From RPQJ01 sp963748985 (lineage in GTDB: Bacteria > Pseudomonadota > Gammaproteobacteria > Steroidobacterales > Steroidobacteraceae), in contig CAVVKQ010000005.1 in the NCBI GenBank assembly GCA_963748985.1, positions 62,001 through 126,000 on the forward strand: a stretch of 64,000 bases of DNA, in the 5' to 3' direction. Made by a program: the position numbers and the translations under genes. Each line of letters begins with the position of its first letter. The stretch's first letter is position 1. The notes below the pieces were generated by a model. It was not told the DNA's origin. It did not search any database and saw nothing but the letters and a program-made list of their open reading frames with translations. Below, one piece after another: positions 1 to 7,858 of this stretch.

Positions 1-345
1 CTGGTCAATCAGGCGCGGCGGCACGAAAGGTTCATCACCCTGCACGTTGACGACGATCGTGTCGTCGTCCCAGCCCTGTTGGCGCGCGACGGCAGCGACG
101 CGATCCGTGCCGGACGGCAGCGCTGCAGAGGTCATCACCGCGATCGACGACGAGCGTCCCCGCGGGTCGTGAACTGCCGCCGCGATGCGTTCGTCGTCGG
201 TGGCGACCAGCACCTGGTCGGCGCTGCTGGCTGCAGCCTGCTCCACCACGCGCTGGATCATCGTGCGGCCGCCGATGTCGAGCAGCGGCTTGCCGGGCAG
301 ACGCGTCGAGGCGTAACGCGCCGGGATGACGACGTGATGGGCCAC
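1..345 (-). CDS. kdsB: 3-deoxy-manno-octulosonate cytidylyltransferase (CMP-Kdo synthetase), 5' part only
   Basis: Activates Kdo with CTP to CMP-Kdo in the cytoplasm for LPS inner-core synthesis. Only the first 115 codons are inside the window; the C-terminal half lies beyond the left edge. The N-terminus carries the family nucleotide-binding signature PARYASTRLPGKPL at residues 8-21, a TSAALPSGTDR segment at 72-82 and VQGDEP at 101-106. I read the start as GTG at 345, because the next in-frame codons upstream run into the neighbouring gene's end; an AAGGA stretch lies about 11 bases before it. It follows the Trm112-like gene by 7 bases at the end of the exbBD-msbA-lpxK run, which fits a lipid A/Kdo operon. 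The start codon is less certain than the identity. Confidence 0.93.
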   Translation of the reverse strand, partial: MAHHVVIPARYASTRLPGKPLLDIGGRTMIQRVVEQAAASSADQVLVATDDERIAAAVHDPRGRSSSIAVMTSAALPSGTDRVAAVARQQGWDDDTIVVNVQGDEPFVPPRLIDQ

Positions 346-352
346 GGGTCGC

Positions 353-541
353 TCAGTCCTTGAGCAACGGGTCGTCTGAGTTCAGGCGGCGAGCTTCTTC
401 ATCGAGCATCGCCGGGACACCGTCGCGCACCGGAAACGCCAGGCGCTCGGCTCGGCAAACCAGGGTCTGCGCATCGCGGTGCCACTGCAGGGGTCCCTTG
501 CAGAGCGGGCAGGCGAGGATGTCGAGCAACTTGTTATCCAA
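353..541 (-). CDS. Trm112 family small zinc-ribbon-like protein (YcaR/UPF0434)
   Basis: A 62-residue protein of the Trm112/YcaR family, which in bacteria sits almost invariably between lpxK and kdsB. Its N-terminus (MDNKLLDILACPLCKGPL) is the family hallmark, with Cys11 and Cys14, and a further Cys29 in LVCR; a fourth metal ligand cysteine is not evident. The start is TTG at 541, not ATG, and is supported by a GGAG placed six bases upstream inside the end of lpxK, so the two genes overlap by 8 bases and are probably translationally coupled. Eukaryotic Trm112 activates methyltransferases; a role in this bacterium is inferred only from homology and position. Confidence 0.88.
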   Translation of the reverse strand: MDNKLLDILACPLCKGPLQWHRDAQTLVCRAERLAFPVRDGVPAMLDEEARRLNSDDPLLKD

Positions 542-1577
542 GGGTCACTCCGGCACCGGTCAATCCGGTGCGCTCAAGAACGGATGTCAGCAACGCCGCG
601 GCTTCAGCGCGACCGATGCCCACTTCGAGATCGACCCACCACCAGTCGGGACGAGCGATCTGCCGACATTTTACTGCATCTTTCTCCGTCATCAGGACAA
701 TGGCGTCCACAGGGAACGGCAGCGCGCCCGCGACCAGCGGCGCGTGGTCGGGCAATGCATGTGTCTTGACGACCAATCCACGTGCAGCGAGGCCGCGAAA
801 GAAGGCGTCTGGATGGCCGATGCCGGCCAGCGCGTGGAGGTTGGACGCCTGCGCAAACTCGGCCAACGGCCGACGTTCGTTCGTAAGCAGGTTCACTGCG
901 TCGCCGAGATCGAACTGCGCTCGCAGCAGCAAGGGCGATCGAACCGATAGTTCCGCACGCCCCTCCCCGCCGCGCTCGGTCACGACGACCGCATGGACCG
1001 ATTCCAGCTCGCGTGCGGACTCGCGCAACGGGCCCGCCGGCAGCAGCCAGCGGTTGCCAAGTCCGCGCGCAGCGTCGACAACGGCGATTTCATAGTCGCG
1101 TGCCAGTCGTACGTGCTGGAGTCCGTCATCGCAGACGACGACTTCCGCGCCCTGCCCGGCCGCGAGACGCGCCGCCGCCACCCGATCTGCGCCGATCACC
1201 ACGGTGCATACGCCACGTCGCGCATGCACCAGCGCTTCGTCACCCGTGACACCAGGGTCGTCCGCCGTCGTCACGACCCTTGGCGCTCCACGATGCGATC
1301 CGCCGTAGCCACGCAGGACCACCCCGACCCGCCTGCCGCGAGCCTCGAGCTGACGTGCGAGCCAGGCAGCGACCGGTGTCTTGCCGGTACCGCCGACGGT
1401 CAGGTTACCGACGACGATGACCGGCACCCCGACGTGCTCGACGCGAAGCAAGCCGCTGCGATACGCCAGGCCACGCAACGCGAGGATCAGGCGGTACAGC
1501 AATGCCAGCGGCCACAGCGGCAGGCTGCGCCAGGCGGGGCCATACCAGACGCTCTGCAGCCGGGCGTCGAGCGACAT
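534..1577 (-). CDS. lpxK: tetraacyldisaccharide 4'-kinase
   Basis: Phosphorylates the 4' position of the tetraacyldisaccharide 1-phosphate lipid A precursor at the inner face of the cytoplasmic membrane. The 347-residue length is normal for the family. An N-terminal hydrophobic stretch around residues 18-36 would anchor it to the membrane, and the P-loop GNLTVGGTGKTP at 57-68 is the LpxK signature. It follows msbA with only 3 bases between the stop of one gene and the start of the other, so kinase and flippase are co-expressed. Its last codons overlap the Trm112-like gene. Confidence 0.96.
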   Translation of the reverse strand: MSLDARLQSVWYGPAWRSLPLWPLALLYRLILALRGLAYRSGLLRVEHVGVPVIVVGNLTVGGTGKTPVAAWLARQLEARGRRVGVVLRGYGGSHRGAPRVVTTADDPGVTGDEALVHARRGVCTVVIGADRVAAARLAAGQGAEVVVCDDGLQHVRLARDYEIAVVDAARGLGNRWLLPAGPLRESARELESVHAVVVTERGGEGRAELSVRSPLLLRAQFDLGDAVNLLTNERRPLAEFAQASNLHALAGIGHPDAFFRGLAARGLVVKTHALPDHAPLVAGALPFPVDAIVLMTEKDAVKCRQIARPDWWWVDLEVGIGRAEAAALLTSVLERTGLTGAGVTLG

Positions 1578-1580
1578 GCG

Positions 1581-3347
1581 TCAGTCGTTGAACTGCAGCC
1601 GGTGCAGCACAGCGTACTGGCCGTCGCGCGCCAGCAATTCATGGTGGGTTCCCGACTCCACGACACGTCCTGAATCCATGACGAGGATGCGGTCGGCCTT
1701 CTCGACGGTCGACAAACGGTGCGCGATGATGAGCGTCGTGCGGTTGGCCATGAGCGCTTCGAGCTGGTCCTGGATCTGGCGTTCGATCTCGGTGTCGAGC
1801 GCCGAAGTCGCTTCGTCCAGGATCAGGATGGGCGAATTACGCAGCAGCGCGCGCGCGATCGCAATGCGCTGGCGCTGGCCGCCCGACAGCAGCGTGCCGC
1901 GATCGCCCACGACGGAGTCGAGCCCGAGCGGCAATTGCGCGCTGAACTCGTTGACACGAGCGGTCGCCGCGGCGGCTTCGATCTCGGCGTTCGTTGCCGG
2001 AAAGCCGAAAGCGATGTTGCTCTTGATCGTGTCGTTGAACAGCACGACGTCCTGGCTCACGAGGCTGACCTGCGAGCGCAGGGAATCGAGAGCGAACTCG
2101 CGTGCGTCGTGGCCGTCGACCAGCACCTCCCCCGCCGTCGGATCATAGAAGCGCGGCAGCAATCCGACGAGCGTGGACTTGCCGCTGCCGGAACGGCCCA
2201 CGATGGCAATCTTCTCGCCGGGTTGTGCCCGGAAACTCACGCCGCGCAGCACGGAATCCGCCGCCGTCGGGTACTTGAACTCGACGTTGCGGTATTCGAC
2301 TTCACCGCGCGCACGTTCGAGCCGGAAGCTGCCGCCCTGGTCCTCGAGCGGGGCATCGAGCACTTCGAAAATGCTCTGCGCGGCTGCAATACCCTGCTGC
2401 AGGGGTCCCGCGACGTTGACCAGCCGGCGCAGCGGCGCCGTGATCAGCATCAGCGCCGCGATGAACGAGGTGAACTCGCCCACCGACATCAGGCCATTGA
2501 TGGCGTCGACCGTCGCCAGGTACAACACGCCCGCCAGGCCGACGGCGGCGATTGTCTGCACGATGGGATTGCTCATGCCCTTGGTCATCATGAGCTTCAT
2601 GTGCGAGCGACGGTTGTGCTCGGTCACCTCGTCGAACATCCGCGCTTCGTAGTCCTGCGCGCTGAAGACCCGGATCACTCGCGGCGCCTCGATCGCTTCC
2701 TTGGCAACGCGCGTCACGTCGCCCATGGAATTCTGGATGCGCCGGCTGTAGCGGCGGAACAGCAGGTTGATCTTGCGGATCAGCACCGCGATCAGCGGGC
2801 CGACGATCAGGCTGAACAGCGTGAGCTTCGGGTTGAGGTAAAGCAGGTAGCCGATCAGGCCGATGATCGTCAACGTGTCGCGGATGAACACGGTAACCGA
2901 ATCGGTCGTCGCGGTGGCCACCTGCTCCGTGTTGTACGTGAGCTTGGACAGCAGCACCCCCGACGTGTTGGTGTCGAAATACGACACCGGCAGGTGCACA
3001 TAGCGCTCGAAGATCTGTCCGCGCAGCGTCTTCACGATGTGCCTGCCGACGAAGCCAGGACAGTACGTCTGCATGAAGTCGCCGACGCCGCGCAGGATGA
3101 AGAGCCCGACCAGCGCCACCGGCACCAGCCAGACCATGCGAGGATCCCGGTCGACGAACGTGCCGTCGAGGAAAAACTTCACGAACGCAGCCCAGCCGGC
3201 GTCGGTCGCGGCGAAAATCGTCATGCCGACGACGCCGACCGCGAACATGGCCTTGTGCGGCCGCAGGTAGCCGAGCAGGCGCTTGTACGTCTGCCAGGCG
3301 CCCTCCGGCATCTTCAGGTCGATGCGCTTATCGGCTTTCCGACCCAT
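1581..3347 (-). CDS. msbA: lipid A export ATP-binding/permease protein MsbA
   Basis: ABC half-transporter (588 residues from this start) that flips core-lipid A across the inner membrane. The N-terminal half holds about six membrane helices starting near residue 27. The C-terminal nucleotide-binding domain has Walker A GRSGSGKST near 382, the signature LSGGQRQR near 486 and the Walker B/D-loop DEATSALD near 509. A longer reading frame runs upstream to 3488, but it is antiparallel to nothing useful and lies inside exbD; the ATG at 3347 (MGRKADKR) gives the normal family length and overlaps the exbD end by 20 bases. The order exbB-exbD-msbA-lpxK is common in gamma- and betaproteobacteria. Confidence 0.96.
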   Translation of the reverse strand: MGRKADKRIDLKMPEGAWQTYKRLLGYLRPHKAMFAVGVVGMTIFAATDAGWAAFVKFFLDGTFVDRDPRMVWLVPVALVGLFILRGVGDFMQTYCPGFVGRHIVKTLRGQIFERYVHLPVSYFDTNTSGVLLSKLTYNTEQVATATTDSVTVFIRDTLTIIGLIGYLLYLNPKLTLFSLIVGPLIAVLIRKINLLFRRYSRRIQNSMGDVTRVAKEAIEAPRVIRVFSAQDYEARMFDEVTEHNRRSHMKLMMTKGMSNPIVQTIAAVGLAGVLYLATVDAINGLMSVGEFTSFIAALMLITAPLRRLVNVAGPLQQGIAAAQSIFEVLDAPLEDQGGSFRLERARGEVEYRNVEFKYPTAADSVLRGVSFRAQPGEKIAIVGRSGSGKSTLVGLLPRFYDPTAGEVLVDGHDAREFALDSLRSQVSLVSQDVVLFNDTIKSNIAFGFPATNAEIEAAAATARVNEFSAQLPLGLDSVVGDRGTLLSGGQRQRIAIARALLRNSPILILDEATSALDTEIERQIQDQLEALMANRTTLIIAHRLSTVEKADRILVMDSGRVVESGTHHELLARDGQYAVLHRLQFND

Positions 3348-3756
3348 CGTGAACCGTGGCGATGTTGATCTGGCGGTAGCCGAGTCGTCCGGCAACGTCC
3401 ATTGCCGTGACGACCGACTGGTGCACGGCCCGCGCGTCGGCGCGAATCGTGAGGGGTTGCGCGCGGTTGCCGTTGGTGGCGCGTGCAAGTGCCGTGGCGA
3501 GCGTGTCGGGACTGTTGTTGACGAGATCGCGGCCGCCGACGCGGTAATTGCCTTCCGCCGTCACCTCGATCTCGACCGATTCCCTGGCCGAAACCTCGTC
3601 CGGTTGGACGCCGGCTTCGGGCAACCGGACCTGCAGCCGGCTTTCGTCGATGAACTTGGTGGACATCATGAAGAAGATCAGCAGCAGCAGCACGACGTCG
3701 ATCAGCGACGTCATGTTGAGCTCGAGCTCCTCACGGTGCTTCTGCTGGAACCTCAA
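3328..3756 (-). CDS. exbD: ExbD/TolR family biopolymer transport protein
   Basis: A 142-residue inner-membrane protein with a single helix (residues about 16-32, TSLIDVVLLLLIFFMM) preceded by the family E-L-N-x-T-S-L-I-D motif, whose Asp is the proton-pathway residue, and followed by a periplasmic domain. Together with ExbB it would couple proton-motive force to TonB-like energisation. The start is TTG at 3756, overlapping the exbB stop as TTGA; no ATG lies before the membrane segment in this frame except one inside the motif, which would remove conserved residues. No tonB gene is in the window, so whether it serves TonB-dependent uptake or another energised process cannot be said. Confidence 0.92.
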   Translation of the reverse strand: MRFQQKHREELELNMTSLIDVVLLLLIFFMMSTKFIDESRLQVRLPEAGVQPDEVSARESVEIEVTAEGNYRVGGRDLVNNSPDTLATALARATNGNRAQPLTIRADARAVHQSVVTAMDVAGRLGYRQINIATVHDGSESR

Positions 3757-4433
3757 GCCACGGCTTCCTGCGCGTCCGACGGTGACGACAACGCCACGCC
3801 GATCTCGACCGCCGAGGCCGGTCGCAACGTGCTCGCACGATCGATGGCCTGCACCAGCTTGAGCGATTCCTTTTCCATGTCGATGACATGGCCATCGACG
3901 CGGCCGCGCAGGTAGCGGTACGCCACGAGCGCCGGGATCGCGATGATGAGGCCCGCCGCGGTGGTGATCAGGGCTTCGGCAATGCCGGAGGCCATGGCCG
4001 CCGGGTTACCCACGCCGGCGACCGTGATCGCCTTGAACGTGCGGATCATGCCCGTGACGGTGCCCAGCAGGCCGAGCAGCGGTGAGATGGCGGCAATCGT
4101 GCCGAGGGCGTTCAGGTACCGCTCCAGTTCGTGGGCGACGTGACGTCCGGCGTCCTCGATCGCTTCGATCATCAGCGAGCGGTCGCGGTGGCGATTGGCG
4201 AGCCCGGCTGCGAGCACGCGCCCCAGTGGCGAGTGCTGCTGCAACGCGAGGATCTGCTTTTCGGACAGGGTGCGGTTCTCGACCCAGCGCCACACCTTGT
4301 CCACCAGTTCCTCGGGCACGACGCGCTGACTCCGCAGCGTCCAGAGGCGCTCGAGCGTGATGGCGGCGGCAAGTATGGAGCAGAGGATGAGCGGCACCAT
4401 GACGATGCCACCGGCCTTCACGATTTCGAACAT
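3753..4433 (-). CDS. exbB: MotA/TolQ/ExbB proton channel family protein
   Basis: A 226-residue inner-membrane protein with three predicted helices (about 8-28, 105-128, 150-172), the topology of ExbB/TolQ. The region PLLGLLGTVTGMIRTF is the family core signature that lines the channel, and SGIAEALITTAAGLIIAIPALVAY follows as expected. The ATG at 4433 (MFEIVKAGG) matches family N-termini; the frame stays open further upstream into the 3' end of comEC but without similarity to anything. It is the first gene of the exbB-exbD-msbA-lpxK-Trm112-kdsB run, all of which overlap or nearly touch. Confidence 0.93.
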   Translation of the reverse strand: MFEIVKAGGIVMVPLILCSILAAAITLERLWTLRSQRVVPEELVDKVWRWVENRTLSEKQILALQQHSPLGRVLAAGLANRHRDRSLMIEAIEDAGRHVAHELERYLNALGTIAAISPLLGLLGTVTGMIRTFKAITVAGVGNPAAMASGIAEALITTAAGLIIAIPALVAYRYLRGRVDGHVIDMEKESLKLVQAIDRASTLRPASAVEIGVALSSPSDAQEAVA

Positions 4434-4476
4434 GTGGCTCGCTCGAGTCCCTGTGCCCGGCAAAAATGACCCGCCG

Positions 4477-4505
4477 ATGATACTGGAACCCCTCCCCCGC
4501 GGCGA
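4477..4505 (-). promoter_or_regulatory. candidate sigma-70 promoter for the exbB-exbD-msbA-lpxK run
   Basis: In the 82-base gap between comEC and exbB, the minus strand shows TATCAT (4482-4477), one mismatch from the -10 consensus, with a poor -35 (TCGCCG) 17 bases upstream. It would leave a leader of about 40 bases before the exbB ATG. Position and the -10 support it; the -35 does not. Confidence 0.35.
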
Positions 4506-4515
4506 CCGGCGCAGT

Positions 4516-6819
4516 TCAAGGATCACGCCACGGGCGTGGGTGTTCGCGCCGCCATTCGCGCGGCCGCGCCAGGACCTGTCCGGGTGCAAGCTCGAACGTG
4601 ATGGCTCCGCTGTCGCTCGTGCGCACCGCCTGGGCTCCCGCCTGCTGCCAGCGCTCCACGACGCCCCGCACGGGGAAATTCCAGCGATTGCGGTGGCCCA
4701 CTGCATAGACTGCCCAGCGCGGTCGCGCCGCCGTCACGAAATCCTGCGTCGAAGAAGTGCGGCTCCCATGGTGCGGCACGACAACGATATCGACGGCTGC
4801 CAATGCGTCTTCGCGTAACATGTCGCGCTCGGCCTCGGCCTCGATGTCGCCGGTGATGAGCGCCGTATGCCCTCCGGCGGTCACGAGCAGCACGCACGAA
4901 CTGTCGTTGTCGCGTTGGTAGCGAACCTCGCCGGGGTGCACCCAGCGAAAGCCGACCCCATTCCAGGACCACTCCTCGCCGCGCCGGCACGTGTCCCGGG
5001 ACAGCTGCGCATGCCTGCCGTCGAACGCGCTCGCCCGCAGGCTCGGTCCCAAAGTCACGGCCCGTGCGTCCATGAGTGCCACTACGCTATCCGCCCCGCC
5101 CTTGTGATCTTCGTCGTCGTGACTCACGATGACGCGATCCACAGTGCGAATGCCGCGCGACCTGAGGAATGGAACGACGACGAGTTGCCCGGTGTCGCTG
5201 CCGGTGCGAAACGAAGGTCCTGCGTCGTAGACGAGCGAGTGTCCACGCGTTTCGATCACGACCGACAGACCCTGCCCGACGTCGAGAATCGTGACACGCG
5301 CGACTCCGTCAGGCACGAGCGCAGGCCGCCACAGGCAAGCCGTCGCAATCAATACGCCACCGGCAATTCGACCCAGGATCGGCAACGGCGACAGCACCGC
5401 GAGCGAGCCAAGAATGAGGGCAACCCACGCGACACCGTCGAGCCCCGCGATTGCCCAGGTGGCGAGCGGCCACGATGCCGGCACCTCGATCAGTGGCCAC
5501 GTCAATTCGATCAATCTGCCGGTCCAGTCGAGCATTGCCGCGCCTGTGGCGTCGGCAGCCGTCGCTACGGCACACGACACCAGCACGGCAGGCACGATCA
5601 CGAGCGTATAGAGCGGGATCGCGTACAGGTTGACCAGCGCCGACACGAGCGAAACCGAACCGAAGCTGCCCGCGAGCACAGGCGTGAGTCCCAGCGTGAC
5701 GACGACCTGGACCAGCAGGTAGCTGCGTATCAGGCCCAGTGGCCGGACGTGTCCGGTGGCTCCATAGAGAATGACCGCCACGGCGCCGAACGACAACCAG
5801 AATCCAGGCGCGAGCGGTGCCAGCGGATCGAGCAGCAGCACACCGACCACGCAGACGCCCAAGCCATCGGCGACGCCGATCCGTCGACGCAACAGGAGCG
5901 CAGCGGCGCCGCACGCGATCATGACCATCGTACGCTGTGTCGGCACCGACCAGCCTGCAAGCAGGCTGTAGCCCAATGCTGCGATTGCAGCTGCAACGAC
6001 CGACGCATCGCGCGTGGCACCTACCGCGCCGCGGCTCTGCCGGAATCGCTGCACTCGCCCACCGAGCCAGGCGAAGGCCGCGGCCACCATTGCGATGTGC
6101 AGGCCCGAGATCGCCATCAGGTGGCTCGTGCCACTGCGCGAGAGCTGCAGCCACTGGTCGCGGCTCAGCGCGTCCTGGAGGCCCACGGCAAGCCCGGCAA
6201 CGATACCGGCCGAAGGTCGCTCGCCAAGTGCGTCCCGGATGATCGAGGCGACTTGCGCGCGTGCGAGCAACACCGGGTACCTGAAGGCAGCGTTTGACTC
6301 GCGGCCAAGCCGTTCGCCGGAACGCACGTAGCCGCTCGCACCAACGTGATCACGCAGCATCCGCGCCTCGTTGTCGCGCCCACCCGGGTTGGCAAAACCG
6401 CGAGGACGGCGCAATTTCACCTCGAGTTCGAGAGTCTCCGCGGCATCAACCCGGGTGGGCGCGTCGTACCAGGTCAGCTCGATGAGCCGGGGCAGCGAGC
6501 GTGACTCACCGACCGGCAGCGGCGAGAAACGGAACTTGAGCACGTCGAGCGTGCCCTGCGGCACGCTCGTAACCACGCCACGCACGCGCACTGCGCGCCC
6601 TTCCAGCGTGGGGTCCAGCCGGTCGGCCAGGCCTGCATTGAGCTGCAGGGCGGTCAGCCAGAACCCCACCCCGGGGCCCAGCAGCCAGGATCTGCGCCAC
6701 ACGCAGGTACAAGCGACGCTCGCGCAAAGACCTGCCCACGACAGCGCGACAGGGGGCGCCTGCGGCAGGCTGAGCACCGCACAGGAGCCGGCCAGGAGGC
6801 CAGCCGCCATTTGCCACAT
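4516..6819 (-). CDS. comEC: DNA internalization-related competence protein ComEC/Rec2
   Basis: A 767-residue polytopic membrane protein that forms the inner-membrane channel for transforming single-stranded DNA. It has all three family parts: an N-terminal DUF4131/OB-like region after two helices (to about residue 200), the Competence membrane domain around 200-480 (GTSHLMAISGLHIAMVAA is its signature), and a C-terminal metallo-beta-lactamase-like domain from about 506, with SHDDEDHKGG near 564 and PHHGSRTSS further on. The His/Asp ligands are kept, so the nuclease-like domain may be active. It starts with ATG at 6819, with GGGGTG seven bases upstream in a possible hairpin. No other competence genes are nearby. 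Confidence 0.95.
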   Translation of the reverse strand: MWQMAAGLLAGSCAVLSLPQAPPVALSWAGLCASVACTCVWRRSWLLGPGVGFWLTALQLNAGLADRLDPTLEGRAVRVRGVVTSVPQGTLDVLKFRFSPLPVGESRSLPRLIELTWYDAPTRVDAAETLELEVKLRRPRGFANPGGRDNEARMLRDHVGASGYVRSGERLGRESNAAFRYPVLLARAQVASIIRDALGERPSAGIVAGLAVGLQDALSRDQWLQLSRSGTSHLMAISGLHIAMVAAAFAWLGGRVQRFRQSRGAVGATRDASVVAAAIAALGYSLLAGWSVPTQRTMVMIACGAAALLLRRRIGVADGLGVCVVGVLLLDPLAPLAPGFWLSFGAVAVILYGATGHVRPLGLIRSYLLVQVVVTLGLTPVLAGSFGSVSLVSALVNLYAIPLYTLVIVPAVLVSCAVATAADATGAAMLDWTGRLIELTWPLIEVPASWPLATWAIAGLDGVAWVALILGSLAVLSPLPILGRIAGGVLIATACLWRPALVPDGVARVTILDVGQGLSVVIETRGHSLVYDAGPSFRTGSDTGQLVVVPFLRSRGIRTVDRVIVSHDDEDHKGGADSVVALMDARAVTLGPSLRASAFDGRHAQLSRDTCRRGEEWSWNGVGFRWVHPGEVRYQRDNDSSCVLLVTAGGHTALITGDIEAEAERDMLREDALAAVDIVVVPHHGSRTSSTQDFVTAARPRWAVYAVGHRNRWNFPVRGVVERWQQAGAQAVRTSDSGAITFELAPGQVLARPREWRREHPRPWRDP

Positions 6820-6826
6820 GGTTCAA

Positions 6827-6860
6827 CACCCCGACCGCGAAGCCGTCAGCGTGCGGGGTG
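6827..6860 (-). promoter_or_regulatory. hairpin overlapping the comEC ribosome binding site
   Basis: CACCCCG (6827-6833) and CGGGGTG (6854-6860) are perfect 7-base complements with a 20-base loop. On the comEC mRNA the 3' arm, GGGGUG, ends seven bases before the AUG and pairs with the anti-Shine-Dalgarno sequence with one wobble, so the fold would hide the ribosome site. It could equally be the remains of a terminator. Confidence 0.35.
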
Positions 6861-6913
6861 CCGCTGTCGTTGACGAGGCGACTAATCGGCGCCTTCAGCC
6901 CGATTCAGCCCAA

Positions 6914-7181
6914 GGGAAGCTCTGCACAGGTCTGCATGGGCGCGACCGAGTGCAAGTTTCGCCGCGGGCGCGAAGCGAGGATGGAGTGGATGTCGATCCA
7001 CGACTGAGGAGCGCCAAAGCCCGCGGCGAAAATCGCCCGGTCCCCACGGGGTTACTCGCGTGAAGGCGCAGCACTTCGTTGATCGCCTTGCCCATAGAAC
7101 GACTATGGGGCGGCGGCTCGCGCCTCGTGCCGCGCCTTCGCGCGAGTAACGCGCCTCATGCCGACCTATGCAGAGCTTCCC
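6914..7181. repeat. nested inverted-repeat element (MITE-like) between comEC and lolD
   Basis: This gap of about 345 bases between comEC and lolD contains no convincing gene. It is built as three nested inverted repeats: outer 24-base arms 6914-6937 and 7158-7181 (22/24 matched), inner 24-base arms 7051-7074 and 7127-7150 (22/24), and a central perfect stem CCCATAG/CTATGGG at 7091-7109 with a 5-base loop. The right outer arm covers the last codons and stop of lolD. A 66-codon open frame on the minus strand (6895-7095) begins inside the central stem, has no ribosome site and looks fortuitous. The design suggests a small non-autonomous mobile element or a structured RNA; there is no transposase in the window. 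Confidence 0.6.
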
Positions 7182-7858
7182 AAGACGAGCTGGCCATCCT
7201 GCAGGGTGAGGACGCGCTGCATGCGCGAGGCGATTTCGGTCGAATGCGTGACCAGCACCAGGCTGGTGCCGAGCTCGCGGTTCAGCTCGAGCATCAGCTC
7301 GAGCACACTCTCGGCGTTGCGGCCGTCGAGGTTGCCGGTCGGCTCGTCCGCCAGCACGAGCTTCGGTCGCGTCACCAGGGCACGCGCAACGGCCGCACGC
7401 TGCCGTTCGCCGCCAGAGAGCTGCGAGGGCCGATGAGTGAGGCGTTGGCCGAGGCCCACGCGCTCGAGAAACCATTGCGCCTCGCGTCGTGCATCTGCCG
7501 CGGAAGTGCGACGAACCAGCAGCGGCATCGCCACGTTCTCGAGTGCGCTGAACTCAGGCAGCAGGTGATGAAACTGGTACACGAAGCCAAGTGCGCGGTT
7601 GCGCAGGTCGCCACGCGCGGCGTCCGAAAGCTCGGCGAAGGCCAGGCCCAGCAGTCGCACGGTGCCCCTCGTCGGCAGGTCGAGACCGCCGAGGATCTGC
7701 AGCAGCGTCGTCTTGCCGGAGCCCGACGCGCCGATGATCGCGAGCGTCTCGCCCGCCCGCACCTGCAACTCGACGCCGCGGAGGACTTCGAGGCGCTGCC
7801 CCGCTTCCTCGAAATGCTTGTGCACGCCGTCGCATGCGAGGATCGATGGTTCAGTCAT
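7166..7858 (-). CDS. lolD: lipoprotein-releasing ABC transporter ATP-binding protein LolD
   Basis: ATPase (230 residues) of the LolCDE complex that extracts lipoproteins from the inner membrane and hands them to LolA. Walker A GASGSGKTT is at about 42-50, the signature LSGGERQR near 145 and DEPTGNLD in Walker B. It is the third gene after the two permeases and overlaps the upstream permease by 8 bases. Its last residues (GSSA) and the TAG stop are encoded within the right outer arm of the nested repeat element, so the native C-terminus was probably replaced by the insertion; the ATPase core ends well before that. Confidence 0.95.
   Translation of the reverse strand: MTEPSILACDGVHKHFEEAGQRLEVLRGVELQVRAGETLAIIGASGSGKTTLLQILGGLDLPTRGTVRLLGLAFAELSDAARGDLRNRALGFVYQFHHLLPEFSALENVAMPLLVRRTSAADARREAQWFLERVGLGQRLTHRPSQLSGGERQRAAVARALVTRPKLVLADEPTGNLDGRNAESVLELMLELNRELGTSLVLVTHSTEIASRMQRVLTLQDGQLVLGSSA

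Noticed and set aside
6895..7095. 66-codon gene in the comEC-lolD gap
   Set aside because: The start codon is inside the central hairpin, there is no ribosome site, and the frame follows the symmetry of the repeat.
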